Assembly (NCBI RefSeq): GCF_000246855.1
Contig: NC_016609.1
Coordinates: 8,568,744-8,632,743 of the forward strand
DNA: 64,000 nucleotides
Source of the DNA: Niastella koreensis GR20-10
GTDB lineage: Bacteria > Bacteroidota > Bacteroidia > Chitinophagales > Chitinophagaceae
Reading direction: 5' to 3'
The position numbers and the translations under genes were made by a program. The notes beneath the pieces are model-generated. The model had not been told where the DNA came from. It ran no database searches and saw nothing but the letters and a program-made list of their open reading frames with translations. Of this stretch, positions 1 to 9,209 are shown in pieces. Positions within the stretch are counted from its first letter, which is position 1. Every line of letters begins with the position of its first letter.

Positions 1-7
1 AGTATTT

Positions 8-658
8 TTACATCTGCACCTTGGTCCCGAATGCCAGATCGCCGGCGTCTCCTAATCCGGGAACAATGTAACCTTTGGCGGTCAGTTCTTCGTCAATGTC
101 GCCGCACCAGATCTTCACCTGGGGCTCACTGCGCCGCACATATTCAATTCCCACACTGCAGGCAATGGCGGCTACTACGTGTATCTCGCGCGGGTGTCCT
201 TCTTCGCGCAGGTATTGGATGGTTTTAACCAGGGAAGAACCGGTTGCCAGCATCGGGTCTGAAATGATCACCACCCGGTTTTCGAGTTCGGGACAGGAAA
301 TATAGTCCAGGCTGATCTCGAAGCTGCCATCCAGATTGTGTTTGCGGTAAGCCGAAATAAATGCGTTGTCGGCTTTGTCGAAGTAGTTCAGCAAACCCTG
401 GTGCAGCGGCAGTCCGGCCCGCAGAATAGTGGCCAGTACCGGCTGTTCTTTCATTACTTTGGAGGGGGCGATGCCCAGCGGCGTTTGTACTTCCTTTTCT
501 TCATATACCAGCGTGCGGCTGATCTCGTAAGCGGCTATTTCACCAATACGTTCCAGGTTACGGCGGAAACGCATGCGGTCCGACTGAATTTGAACATCCC
601 GGATCTCGCTGATCCAGTCGCAAATCAGGGAACATTTATCACTGAGGTTAATAACCAT
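8..658 (-). CDS. upp: Uracil phosphoribosyltransferase
   Basis: This cytosolic pyrimidine-salvage enzyme joins uracil to PRPP to give UMP. The 216-residue protein has the usual family length. The PRPP-binding loop DPMLATGSS lies at residues 134-142 and the uracil-binding C-terminal segment GLGDAGDLAFG at 201-211; both are UPRT hallmarks. The ATG at 658 is the first start in the frame. The gene is transcribed away from anmK, which starts about 100 bp to the right, so the two share a divergent promoter region. The stop lies 7 bp from the window edge, so any terminator is outside. The assignment is secure. Confidence 0.96.
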   Translation of the reverse strand: MVINLSDKCSLICDWISEIRDVQIQSDRMRFRRNLERIGEIAAYEISRTLVYEEKEVQTPLGIAPSKVMKEQPVLATILRAGLPLHQGLLNYFDKADNAFISAYRKHNLDGSFEISLDYISCPELENRVVIISDPMLATGSSLVKTIQYLREEGHPREIHVVAAIACSVGIEYVRRSEPQVKIWCGDIDEELTAKGYIVPGLGDAGDLAFGTKVQM

Positions 659-755
659 GAGAAGAGTTTTGGATTTAATATGGCGATATATGAAATTTGA
701 CGGGCAAATCTATTCCAAAATATTCTTTTTTAATACCAGAAATCTACCAAACGCT

Positions 756-1859
756 ATGATATATCGGGCAATCGGCTTAATGAGCGGCAGTTCTCTTGAC
801 GGACTGGATCTCGCTTTTATTGAATTTCACGAAAGTAAAGGGGTGTGGGAATATGAAATAAAAGCGGCGGATTGTTCCCCCTATTCCGAAGAGTGGGCGA
901 AAAAACTGAAGGGCGCCATTGAGCTTAACGCATTGGATTATCAGCTGTTGCATACCGAATACGGGCATTATATCGGGGAGCAGGTAAATGCGTTCATCGA
1001 GCGCAACAACCTGCAGTACCAGGTACAGTTGATTGCTTCTCACGGCCACACCACCTTTCATGTGCCTGCCAAAAAAATGACAGGCCAGCTGGGCGATGGC
1101 GCTGCCATAGCCGCGGTTACCGGTATTAACGTGGTAAGCGACCTGCGCGCCATGGATGTTGCCCTCGGCGGACAGGGCGCCCCTATTGTTCCCATAGGGG
1201 AGAAATTGCTCCTGGGTAATTATACCTTTTTCCTGAACCTTGGCGGAATTGCCAATATTTCCTACAATCATCCCGATAAATACCTCGCGTTTGATGTTTG
1301 CCCGGCCAACCGGGTTATGAACATGCTGGCGCAGGATGCAGGCAAACCATATGATGACGGTGGTGAGCTGGCCGCTGCAGGCACTATAAATATCAGCCTG
1401 CTGAAAATGTTGAACGACCTGGAATATTACCAGTTGCCCTATCCCAAATCGCTGGCCAATGATTTTGGCACCGATGTGGTATATCCATTGATAACAAGCA
1501 GCAACTCCACTACCGAAGATACCCTGGCCACCATGGTGGAACACATTGCCATCCAGATTGGCGAACAGGTAAAAGCCATGCTGGAAAAGCAACCAACAAC
1601 CAATACCGGAATGAAGCTGCTGGCCACTGGCGGCGGCGCCCACAATACTTTCCTGCTCCAACGCCTGCAGGCAACGTTACAACCCCTGGGGGTGGAAGTA
1701 GTAACCACCGATAAGAACCTGATCGATTATAAGGAAGCGCTCATCATGGCCCTCATAGGCGTATTACGCTGGCGCGAAGAAAACAACGTATTGTCTTCCG
1801 TTACCGGCGCCACCCGCAGCAGTATTGGGGGAGCGGTTTGGATAGGACAGGAAGCGTAA
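756..1859 (+). CDS. anmK: Anhydro-N-acetylmuramic acid kinase
   Basis: The enzyme phosphorylates and opens 1,6-anhydro-MurNAc released by cell-wall turnover, giving MurNAc-6-phosphate for peptidoglycan recycling in the cytosol. The N-terminal ATP-binding motif GLMSGSSLDGLD is at residues 7-18, and a second glycine-rich nucleotide motif ATGGGAHN is near residue 289. The frame stays open upstream to 657, but that start would overlap upp and adds 33 residues without homology, so I chose the ATG at 756 (367 residues), which puts the motif where the family has it. Downstream lies an AT-rich repeat, not a clear terminator. Confidence 0.93.
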   Translation: MIYRAIGLMSGSSLDGLDLAFIEFHESKGVWEYEIKAADCSPYSEEWAKKLKGAIELNALDYQLLHTEYGHYIGEQVNAFIERNNLQYQVQLIASHGHTTFHVPAKKMTGQLGDGAAIAAVTGINVVSDLRAMDVALGGQGAPIVPIGEKLLLGNYTFFLNLGGIANISYNHPDKYLAFDVCPANRVMNMLAQDAGKPYDDGGELAAAGTINISLLKMLNDLEYYQLPYPKSLANDFGTDVVYPLITSSNSTTEDTLATMVEHIAIQIGEQVKAMLEKQPTTNTGMKLLATGGGAHNTFLLQRLQATLQPLGVEVVTTDKNLIDYKEALIMALIGVLRWREENNVLSSVTGATRSSIGGAVWIGQEA

Positions 1860-1976
1860 GACCAATGTGATAATTTGATAATGTGCTAACGTGATAATGG
1901 AAAACAGCCCGCATTTCTGGAAATTAACAGCCGGTAATTAAAGGAATGCTTAAATTTATTTTCCAACTACCTCTTC
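1860..1976. repeat. Intergenic degenerate repeat (GATAAT family)
   Basis: Between anmK and the peptidase gene the DNA repeats short units of the form TGATAATTTGATAATGTG. The same units recur at 54863-54900, 55008-55050 and 57379-57465 around the nuo genes. The spacer has no coding potential. I see no clear promoter consensus here. Confidence 0.55.
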
Positions 1977-3695
1977 ATGAAAAAGCTACTGACTTTATCC
2001 TGCTCACTCCTGCTATTGACAGCTGTAAAGGCCCAAACCTCCTCCAGCGAAAAAAAGTACGCCAAAATATTGGAAAAAACCTTTAATGAACAACAGGCAT
2101 ACAACACCGTTTGGTTTGTAGAACAGCGCTGGCGCCTGGCCGGGAACAGTGGTTTTAATGAAAGCATTTACCAGGTAGAAAAAATCCTGCAACAGGCCGG
2201 CTTTACAAAGGAAACCAATGGTGAAGCAACAGGCATCCTTACCTACCGCATTGAAAAACGCCCCCTGAAACACGTGACCTGGGAGCCCGTTGATGCCAGT
2301 GTTTATATTGTTGGTGACAAAGAACCATTGTTGCAATTCAAAACAAACCGCAACATGATTGCCATGTATTCGGCATCTACACCTGCAGCAGGTGTAACCG
2401 CCGAACTGGTATACGTTGGCAAAGGCAGCGCCAAAGAGCTGGAAGGGAAAGACCTGAAAGGAAAAATTGTAATGGCCGAAACCGGTATTGGCGGCGTGTA
2501 TAATAATGCTATAAAGAGCGGCGCCATCGGGGCCATTGCTTATTCCATGCCCCGATACAACCAACCCGCAAAATATACCAACTCCATACAATTTCAGGGT
2601 ATCACCTATACAGATTCGGTGAATCAGAAATGGGGCTTGCTGTTATCCTATGCCGCAAAAGAAAAGCTGAAAGCGGCACTTGATAAAGGACCGGTATCGC
2701 TGAAAGTGATGGTGAACACAAAGATCTATACGTCGGAAGAATTGACGCTGGTAGCCAATGTGCGGGGCAAAACAAAACCCGATGAACGGTTTGTGTTCAG
2801 TGCGCATGTACAGGAGCCGGGCGCTAACGACAACGCATCCGGCGTAGGCACGCTGGCCGAAATGGCGCGCACCACGGCCGAACTGGTGCAAAAGAAAAAA
2901 CTAACCCCGCAGCGCACCATTACTTTTTTGTGGGGCGATGAAATTGTTTCCACCCACCGGTATATCCATGATGATTCGGTAAGAGCGAAAGGCATTAAAT
3001 GGGGCCTGAGCCTCGACATGGTAGGAGAGGACATTCAAAAAACCGGCGGCACCTTCCTCATTGAAAAAATGCCCGATCCTTCGGCTATCTGGACGCGTGG
3101 CAACGAGAAACACACCGAATGGGGTGGGGGTGAGTTAAAGGAAGAAAACCTGTTTCCGCATTACTTCAATGACCTGCTGTTAAACCGGTGTTTGAATGAG
3201 GCTGCTATAACCGGTTGGGTAGTACGTACCAATCCGTTTGAAGGCGGCAGTGACCATACCCCTTTTCTGAATGCAAAGATCCCCGGTTTACTGATGTGGC
3301 ATTTTACAGACGTGTTTTATCATACCGATGCCGACAGGCTTGATATGGTGTCGCCTGTTGAAATGAAACACGTTGCCAAAAGCGCCCTTACTACGGCCTA
3401 TCTGCTTACTACAGCCAACGATAAAACCGCTACGGCGCTTATCAACGACATTACCCGCAATGCACTGCAACGCTTACAAACCGAATTTGATCTAAGCAAA
3501 CAAGCCATCCAGGCCGGAGGCGATAAAACAAAAGAACAGCACATCCTGCAGGTATGGTGCGACTGGTATGTGAAGGCGTTGGGTACTGCCAGTGACATTT
3601 CTACAGGAGGGGGTGGTAAAACTGTTCAGCAATCTATTGAAAAGGGCCAACAGCAAATTAAGGAGCAGACAGGGGTTTATATTTCTCAGCTTTAG
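1977..3695 (+). CDS. Secreted M28-family metallopeptidase with PA-like insert
   Basis: This is probably an exported zinc aminopeptidase or carboxypeptidase of family M28. Residues 1-20 form a signal peptide ending in KAQ. A protease-associated-like region (roughly 110-230) precedes the catalytic domain. Visible metal-site elements are SAHVQ near residue 276, GANDNASG near 283, WGDE near 321, the Asp in SLDMVGED, and GGSDHTPF near 427. The canonical His-x-Asp is His-x-Gln here, and the usual Glu-Glu pair reads Asp-Glu, so the active site deviates from textbook M28 enzymes. The 572-residue length fits two-domain M28 proteins. It is monocistronic; repeat DNA follows the stop. Confidence 0.8.
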   Translation: MKKLLTLSCSLLLLTAVKAQTSSSEKKYAKILEKTFNEQQAYNTVWFVEQRWRLAGNSGFNESIYQVEKILQQAGFTKETNGEATGILTYRIEKRPLKHVTWEPVDASVYIVGDKEPLLQFKTNRNMIAMYSASTPAAGVTAELVYVGKGSAKELEGKDLKGKIVMAETGIGGVYNNAIKSGAIGAIAYSMPRYNQPAKYTNSIQFQGITYTDSVNQKWGLLLSYAAKEKLKAALDKGPVSLKVMVNTKIYTSEELTLVANVRGKTKPDERFVFSAHVQEPGANDNASGVGTLAEMARTTAELVQKKKLTPQRTITFLWGDEIVSTHRYIHDDSVRAKGIKWGLSLDMVGEDIQKTGGTFLIEKMPDPSAIWTRGNEKHTEWGGGELKEENLFPHYFNDLLLNRCLNEAAITGWVVRTNPFEGGSDHTPFLNAKIPGLLMWHFTDVFYHTDADRLDMVSPVEMKHVAKSALTTAYLLTTANDKTATALINDITRNALQRLQTEFDLSKQAIQAGGDKTKEQHILQVWCDWYVKALGTASDISTGGGGKTVQQSIEKGQQQIKEQTGVYISQL

Positions 3696-3857
3696 TTGAC
3701 CAGTTGATCAGTTAACCAGGAGGTTGATAGGGTTGATAGAGGGAAAAGTTGACAAGTTAACATGTTGACGAGTTAACAAGGTTAAGAAGTTGAATTTTAT
3801 CGTGAGGTTGCCAAACTCCCCCTTCCGCCAGTTGGCGGAGCCGGGGGGAGGCTCAAC
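3696..3857. repeat. Intergenic degenerate repeat (GTTGAC/GTTAAC family)
   Basis: After the peptidase stop, units such as GTTGACAAGTTAACATG are repeated imperfectly to about 3795. They are followed by a GC-rich palindrome around CCGCCAGTTGGCGG near 3826. The same units occur at 22970-23012, 30960-31075 and 36863-36942. Because GTTAAC is self-complementary and GTTGAC pairs with GTCAAC, transcripts could fold here. No gene is present. Confidence 0.55.
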
Positions 3858-3885
3858 AAAAAAGCACCGGTAAAACCGATGCCCT
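3858..3885 (-). terminator. Rho-independent terminator of the small secreted protein gene
   Basis: Read on the minus strand, GCATCGGT, a three-base loop and ACCGGTGC are followed by a run of six T. It lies about 45 bp after the stop of the minus-strand gene at 3929-4333. Confidence 0.75.
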
Positions 3886-3928
3886 TGTGAAATCTCTATC
3901 TAATAATTAAATGACTGGACTGCTTTAA

Positions 3929-4333
3929 TTACTTCAGTTTGTTAACTGTTGTTTCTTCAACGTAAGTATGACTTCTGTTGATGGTATATACATCAGTTAC
4001 ATTGTTCTTTTTTGATTTAACTGATACGTTCAGGGCAGTATCACCAAACTCTTCAGCTTTCAGCATGAACTTCTTGCTTACGTTAGCGCCTTTGAAGGTA
4101 TTAACATAAATCACGTTGCCGGCTTCATCACGGAAAGTCACGGTGATCTCATCATCCTGAGAATTGCTCAGGTCTAACTGGAACACAGGCTGGTTCTCCA
4201 GGTTTCCGATGAACTTCAGTTCTGATGTATGGTTGGTTTTATCTTTATCTCCGTCGTTTGCGAGGGTTACTGTAGAAAAACCTAAGGTTAAAGCGATTAA
4301 TGCTATACCCAAATTCCTCATTGCCTTTTTCAT
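3929..4333 (-). CDS. Small secreted protein of unknown function
   Basis: This is an unrecognised 134-residue protein. From the ATG at 4333 it begins MKKAMRNLGIALIALTLGF, a signal peptide probably cleaved after TLA. The mature part is rich in Asp, Asn and Lys and has a predicted beta-strand pattern typical of small periplasmic or surface proteins in this phylum. The frame opens 33 codons further upstream, but those residues would precede the signal peptide, so they were rejected. The gene stands alone with its own terminator. No catalytic motif is visible. Confidence 0.7.
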   Translation of the reverse strand: MKKAMRNLGIALIALTLGFSTVTLANDGDKDKTNHTSELKFIGNLENQPVFQLDLSNSQDDEITVTFRDEAGNVIYVNTFKGANVSKKFMLKAEEFGDTALNVSVKSKKNNVTDVYTINRSHTYVEETTVNKLK

Positions 4334-4663
4334 AATTGTAAAGTTTATATATGTTATTGATCTGTTACTACGTCGTGATATGGGAGTTACAATCGCGTAA
4401 TATGGAGTTTTACAATCGTGGTAGGCAGTCAATGCGTAGGCTAAGCGGTGGGAAGCAACGTATTTTTACTTGAGGAACACCGGTTGGTGTTGTTTGTTAC
4501 GTTTCGTAATGCAAACATACAACGGGTTAACTTCACCCTGAAATCAACATAAGGCTGTTTTTAGGATGGGTAAGGTCATAATGAAAATACAAAACCCGCT
4601 ATGGTAGCGGGTTTTGGTGCAAAAAGGTCATGATGCCCAAACGTTATTCACGTGATTTATGGC
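4334..4663. other. Gene-free stretch, 330 bp
   Basis: It holds the upstream region of the small secreted protein gene (4334 to about 4500, AT-rich) and the hairpin terminator at 4591-4615. I see nothing else; short open frames here lack codon bias. Confidence 0.5.
4591..4615 (-). terminator. Hairpin terminator after the T9SS-secreted protein
   Basis: Arms AAAACCCGCTA and TAGCGGGTTTT form a perfect 11-bp stem with a 3-base loop; the A and T tracts flank it on both sides. It lies 50 bp after the stop at 4664 of the minus-strand gene. Confidence 0.8.
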
Positions 4664-5809
4664 TTATTTCTTCTGGATTTTTATTTTCCTGTTTCGGGCA
4701 CTTATTACATACATACCCGGCTGTAAATGAGCCACATCAAGTTGTATCATATTATTTTTCGCGGGGGCCGACAAAAACAACAGTTTTCCACAAAGGTCTG
4801 TCAGCACTACCCGTTCACCGGCAATAACACCCGCTACCTGTACAACAGTTGAAGCGGGATTGGGATAACACTTTAAAAATAGGTTATCAATATATTCATA
4901 GGGCAATATGGTTGAATACCGTACCTCTCCCGAAGTGTAGGAGGCTTTTAACCGGTAATACGATTGACCGGATAATGGTTGCGCATCCAGAAAGGTGAAC
5001 AGCGATGTGTTACTATTCTGTTGTGGTACGCCTTGTAGCGGTAACCACTTCATACTATTTACTGATCGTTCAACAGTATACGTAACTGCTGCATCTGCCG
5101 TGTTCATCTTCCAGGAAAGGGCAGCCGAATTATTGGCGCCATTGGCCACCTGAAATTGTAAAGTCTGCTGCGATAATACAGCTACTAAATAAGAAACGGT
5201 TATACTGATATAATTGATCCTGGCGGCAGGGAACAGGGCTGCAGTGCCATGAATTTTTGCTGAGATGGAAAAGCCAAAGTTGCTATTGTTGACATCTGCC
5301 GGCGACCAGCTGCTGCCCCATAGGTCGCTATTACTTCCATACGATGCATTGCCATCTGTGAGGAGGGGCCATTCCACTCCTGTAGCCGCTTCGTTGGTAC
5401 CGGTGAGCACGCCATTTTTCATTAGGCGCACATCGATATCTTTTACGCTCGAAGTATGAAATATCAGGTCCACATTGGTAGCGCTTCTTACCACCGTTGC
5501 CTGGATGCCACAAATGGAAGCTGCTGCAGGAATATTAAACCCAAAACCTTTTACCTGCAGGTAATCTGTTGTTTCGTCTCCAAACAACTGAAGAAGGGAT
5601 CCGGCAATGCTACGGTTGCCATCACTGATAAATGCGTTCGACGGGTTGTTGAAAGAATAAATGCTTGCGCCTGTTGATACGCTCGCTGAAGACGTAGGGC
5701 TGGCAGCAGTGTCAACACACTGAGCCCTTAATAGAGAGGTATTGATAGATGCATAGCAAAATAAGAGCATGGCAATCTTGTTGCCGCGGATAGCGGGTAC
5801 TGGAATCAT
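4664..5809 (-). CDS. Secreted protein with type IX secretion C-terminal sorting domain
   Basis: This 381-residue exported protein has no recognised enzymatic domain. A signal-peptide-like hydrophobic stretch covers residues 13-29. The middle (about 40-210) is beta-rich. Residues 220-300 resemble a fibronectin-like fold. The last 70 residues carry the type A sorting signature: CYPNPAS at 314-320, then TDLCGK, and GMYVISARNRKIKIQKK at the very end. Such domains direct cargo through the T9SS and are removed at the surface. The start is either the ATG at 5809 or the one at 5770, which gives a shorter signal peptide. Confidence 0.8.
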   Translation of the reverse strand: MIPVPAIRGNKIAMLLFCYASINTSLLRAQCVDTAASPTSSASVSTGASIYSFNNPSNAFISDGNRSIAGSLLQLFGDETTDYLQVKGFGFNIPAAASICGIQATVVRSATNVDLIFHTSSVKDIDVRLMKNGVLTGTNEAATGVEWPLLTDGNASYGSNSDLWGSSWSPADVNNSNFGFSISAKIHGTAALFPAARINYISITVSYLVAVLSQQTLQFQVANGANNSAALSWKMNTADAAVTYTVERSVNSMKWLPLQGVPQQNSNTSLFTFLDAQPLSGQSYYRLKASYTSGEVRYSTILPYEYIDNLFLKCYPNPASTVVQVAGVIAGERVVLTDLCGKLLFLSAPAKNNMIQLDVAHLQPGMYVISARNRKIKIQKK

Positions 5810-5967
5810 GGTAAATGGATTAAATTAGTGTAGGTGTTATAACGCTAATATTATCCGCAGGAATCCGTACGGGTTAATGCAAGTATGCTAATTAAGTAAT
5901 ATGTATATTTGTTTATAAGTGTTACGCCTTATTCATGTATAAGTTACATTGTGTAGTTTGGGCTGGT

Positions 5968-6708
5968 TTAAATGCCTAAAACAGTCTTCAGCCTGGCATA
6001 GCCGTTTTTGCTAACCGGTACCTGGGCGCCGGTTTTTAACTGGGCCAGATAGCTTTCTTTTTCATACGGATCGATTCGGGTAACCAACTGCACATTAACC
6101 ATATAAGAGCGGTGGGTGCGTACAAACTGATCGGGGTTCAATACTTTTTCAAAGTGCCCCATGGTTTTATTTTTCAGAAAAGCGCCTTCTTTGGTATGGA
6201 TCTTTACATAATCATCCGCAGCTTCCAGGTAATGCACTTCATCAATAGGGATGATCTTTATTTTATTGCCGGTTTTAACCACAATGCGCTGGTTTTGTTG
6301 AGGGCCCTGCGCTGCGGTATCCAGCAGGTCGCGGGTATTGTTGGAAGCAACAGCAGTATCGCGTTTTGTTAAGCGCTCGATGGCTTTATCAAAACGTTCC
6401 TGGCTAAAAGGCTTTAACAAATAATCTACGGCGTGGCTTTCAAACGCCTTGATCGCATATTCATCAAAGGCAGTGGTGAAGATCACGGCCGGTGGTTGTT
6501 CAACCAGTTCCAGCATTTCAAACCCGTTGATCTTTGGCATTTGAATATCCAGGAAAATCACATCGGGTTGGTGTTGCATGATCGCCTTCATGCCTTCAAA
6601 GCCATCGTTACATTCCTGCATTACCGTAATGGAAGGGTGGTTTTGCAGGTATTCTTTTACTACCATCCGGGCCAGAGGCTCATCATCTACAATAATGGCT
6701 TTTTTCAT
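5968..6708 (-). CDS. LytTR-family response regulator
   Basis: This two-component transcription regulator has an N-terminal receiver domain with acidic residues D8 and D9, phospho-acceptor D54 in IFLDIQMP, T79 and K99. A C-terminal LytTR DNA-binding domain spans about residues 140-245. The 246-residue length is normal. It lies 41 bp after the sensor kinase stop on the same strand and is its evident partner. It is last in a minus-strand operon with the LiaF-like and DUF4288 genes, so the pathway probably answers envelope conditions; the stimulus is unknown. Confidence 0.93.
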   Translation of the reverse strand: MKKAIIVDDEPLARMVVKEYLQNHPSITVMQECNDGFEGMKAIMQHQPDVIFLDIQMPKINGFEMLELVEQPPAVIFTTAFDEYAIKAFESHAVDYLLKPFSQERFDKAIERLTKRDTAVASNNTRDLLDTAAQGPQQNQRIVVKTGNKIKIIPIDEVHYLEAADDYVKIHTKEGAFLKNKTMGHFEKVLNPDQFVRTHRSYMVNVQLVTRIDPYEKESYLAQLKTGAQVPVSKNGYARLKTVLGI

Positions 6709-6749
6709 CTATATGCTTTTTCTATTATTAATACTAAGTTCGTGAACGG

Positions 6750-7787
6750 TTAGGAAGGCTGCGGGATTTTTATAACAGTGGTAAACTGGTTATCGGTATG
6801 GCGGGTATTCAGCAGATCATTCCGCGCAAATAATAAATACAATCTTCGTTGAACCGAACTTAATCCAAAACCTGTTCCCTGTTTGGGCGATGAGGTTTCC
6901 GGATCAAACGGGTTTTGAATAGTGATCACCAGATAATTGTTTTCCACCGTGGCTGCAATGCTGATGGTTACGGTATCGGTAGTATCGTATAAGCCAAACT
7001 TGATGGCATTTTCAACCAGGGGTTGTAACAGCATACTGGGCAATTGCAGTTTGTCGCAGGTTTCACTGAGAACGGTAGTGTTTAACCGGTGACCGAAGCG
7101 CACTTTTTCAATATCGAGATACAGTTGTAAATGTTGTAATTCATCTTCCAGGCTTATCCACTGGTTATCTTCTTTTTTCAGGGTGCCACGTAAAAAATCT
7201 GACAACTGTTGTATCATTTTACGCGCCTGGGCCGGTTGAATGGTTATCAGGGCGCTGATTGAATTCAGGCTGTTGAATAAAAAATGGGGTTGTAACTGTT
7301 GACGCAGTTTATACAACTCCGCCTCACGGGTCATTTTCTCCGCATCGGTTTTCCGGTGCTCACTGTCTTTTTGTTCTTCCAGGGTATAGAACAATTCACT
7401 GATCAGGGCTACACATAAGGTGATGAGTAAGGCAATGTCAAACCGGATAGACATAAACCGGTCGAGGAATTGCAGGTACGCGGTTTCAGCCGGATAAATG
7501 TTTTGCATGGCGTATTTCACCATCGCACTCCACAACCAGGCCTTTACTGCACAAACGATGATGAGATAAATATACTTTCCCTTTTTTGGCCGGTAATACT
7601 TAAGGTTATTAATAACAAGAACGGTGATCGCTGCCAGCAACAAATTGCTCACCAGGCTGTCCATAGCAGCTATCTTTCCGGGCAGGCCCCAGTCCTGCAG
7701 GATCTTAACCTGCATCAGCGACCAGGCAAGCCAGGCTCCTACGAAAATGATCTTGTTCTTGAATGTACCAAGTGGTGATAGTGCCAA
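6750..7787 (-). CDS. LytS/YehU-type sensor histidine kinase
   Basis: This membrane sensor kinase has 345 residues. Hydrophobic segments lie at about 10-28, 43-60, 71-91 and 116-135, followed by a short coiled coil and the His_kinase domain. The phospho-acceptor is H168 in QLQPHFLFNSLNSI, the N-box is PLVENAIKFGL, and a G-box is GTGFGLSSV. The frame's first start is a TTG at 7787; the next ATG falls at the end of the first membrane segment, so TTG is preferred. It lies just upstream of its cognate LytTR regulator. No extracellular ligand domain is visible, so the membrane part probably senses. Confidence 0.9.
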   Translation of the reverse strand: MALSPLGTFKNKIIFVGAWLAWSLMQVKILQDWGLPGKIAAMDSLVSNLLLAAITVLVINNLKYYRPKKGKYIYLIIVCAVKAWLWSAMVKYAMQNIYPAETAYLQFLDRFMSIRFDIALLITLCVALISELFYTLEEQKDSEHRKTDAEKMTREAELYKLRQQLQPHFLFNSLNSISALITIQPAQARKMIQQLSDFLRGTLKKEDNQWISLEDELQHLQLYLDIEKVRFGHRLNTTVLSETCDKLQLPSMLLQPLVENAIKFGLYDTTDTVTISIAATVENNYLVITIQNPFDPETSSPKQGTGFGLSSVQRRLYLLFARNDLLNTRHTDNQFTTVIKIPQPS

Positions 7788-7853
7788 GGTGAAAACGTTT
7801 CAGGTTACAAGTTACAGGTTTCAGGTTTTTGTATTCGCGTTCAGCGTTCGGCG

Positions 7854-8213
7854 TTATAATAACTGTAAATACTTATGCGTACTGGCGGCTTTAATATGAG
7901 CGGCCTTTTTATTTACCAGCTCAATATACGAACCGGCATTATCGGTTTCCTGTATCCGTGAATATAATTCTGCCCCGTCAATAAGCGCAGATATTTTATA
8001 TAACTCACATACATTCACAAACTGCCAGGTTACCAGTTTTTGTTGTTGGTTCAGGAACATTTCCTGTTCCTGTTCACCGATTGCTTTCGCTTTATCAAAG
8101 GCTTCGTTTTCATCAGCGGCCTGTACCAGTCGCAACTGTTCGTCAAATTGTGCGGTGTGTTCACCATCGCCGCAAACAATCCGGTATACTATTTTTGCCA
8201 GGAACCAGTTCAT
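7854..8213 (-). CDS. DUF4288 domain protein
   Basis: This 119-residue soluble protein matches the DUF4288 type: an N-terminal WFLAKIVYRI strand, then a segment resembling QFDEQLRLVQAADENEAF, and Gln/Glu-rich helices. Its function is not known. It sits between the LiaF-like gene (37 bp upstream) and the kinase gene (66 bp downstream) on the same strand, so it probably belongs to the same envelope-response operon. The ATG at 8213 is clear. The short gap downstream (7800-7853) carries tandem CAGGTTTCAGG-like repeats. Confidence 0.75.
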   Translation of the reverse strand: MNWFLAKIVYRIVCGDGEHTAQFDEQLRLVQAADENEAFDKAKAIGEQEQEMFLNQQQKLVTWQFVNVCELYKISALIDGAELYSRIQETDNAGSYIELVNKKAAHIKAASTHKYLQLL

Positions 8214-8249
8214 ATCATAGATTTTTAATGGTTGGGAGAAATAAGATTA

Positions 8250-9209
8250 TCAGTAACTTTTTATTTCAAGACCACCGAAGAAAGTAGTACCGTTTAAAAT
8301 AAGCACTTTGTTCTCATCGTAATGGGCCTGTGGTGGTCGCTTGTCTTCGATGCCGCCAAAAATGGCGATCATTTCAGAGCGTATTTGCCAGTGGGGCGGA
8401 ATGATAAGTTTGGCGCCACTGAAGATCTGGGTCATCTCTATGGATATGGTTCCATTGAAATCGGCCTGCGATAAATTTATTTCTACCCCGCCGAAGATGG
8501 ACACCACATCGCCGCCCTTGAAGTTTTTTGAATACACCCGCTTTTTGATGTTGCCAAACACACACACAGCTTCTACCCAGTTATCGATGCCACCATTGGC
8601 GTTTGGGTTATTGGGCGTAACGATGTTTTCAGGGTTTGGGTTTTCTACAGTTGGGTCTGCCGGAATATCCTGTGGCTGTGGGGTATTTTGCCAACCCTGG
8701 TTATGGGCCCAGTTTTTCCATTCATTCCGGCGCCAGTCTTTTCGTTCTGCCCAGTTCCGCCATTCATCTTTACCCCAGCCCTCAGCGTCCTTCATTTCCT
8801 TGAACTTTTCCCAGCGATCGTGCCACATGCGGTGGCGGCGGGGAGCTACGATGATGATAAAACCCAAGACTATAATGAGTACCGGCCAAAGGAACATATA
8901 GATGCTCATGTTAGGCCAGATCTGTTGCAGCAGGAACACGGTACCTACGCCTGAAATAACTACCCAACCCGGATCTCGGAAGGCATTACCGGCGCCGGCC
9001 AGTAGGCCAAAGGCGATCACGATCATCGGCCAGGTAAACATCCAGGAAGGAAAGGGGAAACCAAAGGCCCTGGCCAGTAATAAGCCGCCTACGCACATCA
9101 ACAGCAGGCCGGCCAGTACGCTACCGCTTCTTTTCCGTTTTCTCAGCCCCGCCTTCCTGTTTTCCCTTCTAAAGGCTTTCCGCTGCTCCTTGAGTGATTT
9201 ATCGCGCAT
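8250..9209 (-). CDS. LiaF-like membrane protein (DUF5668 / cell-wall-active antibiotic response type)
   Basis: This 319-residue membrane protein begins MRDKSLKEQRKAFRRENRK, a basic cytosolic stretch. About four short hydrophobic segments follow between residues 30 and 135 (the LiaF-type membrane block), then a charged Trp-rich region, an Asn/Pro linker, and a C-terminal beta-helix-like domain (about 215-319) with repeated FGG and IFG motifs. LiaF proteins modulate LiaRS-type envelope-stress kinases; here the partner genes downstream encode a LytS-type kinase and a LytTR regulator, so the role is analogous by inference. I chose the ATG at 9209 because the extra 14 upstream residues look non-coding. 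Confidence 0.85.
   Translation of the reverse strand: MRDKSLKEQRKAFRRENRKAGLRKRKRSGSVLAGLLLMCVGGLLLARAFGFPFPSWMFTWPMIVIAFGLLAGAGNAFRDPGWVVISGVGTVFLLQQIWPNMSIYMFLWPVLIIVLGFIIIVAPRRHRMWHDRWEKFKEMKDAEGWGKDEWRNWAERKDWRRNEWKNWAHNQGWQNTPQPQDIPADPTVENPNPENIVTPNNPNANGGIDNWVEAVCVFGNIKKRVYSKNFKGGDVVSIFGGVEINLSQADFNGTISIEMTQIFSGAKLIIPPHWQIRSEMIAIFGGIEDKRPPQAHYDENKVLILNGTTFFGGLEIKSY

Noticed and set aside
777-1661. Long minus-strand open frame (294 codons) opposite anmK
   Set aside because: It is the antisense shadow of a conserved gene, has no family motif, and consists of residues typical of reversed codon bias.
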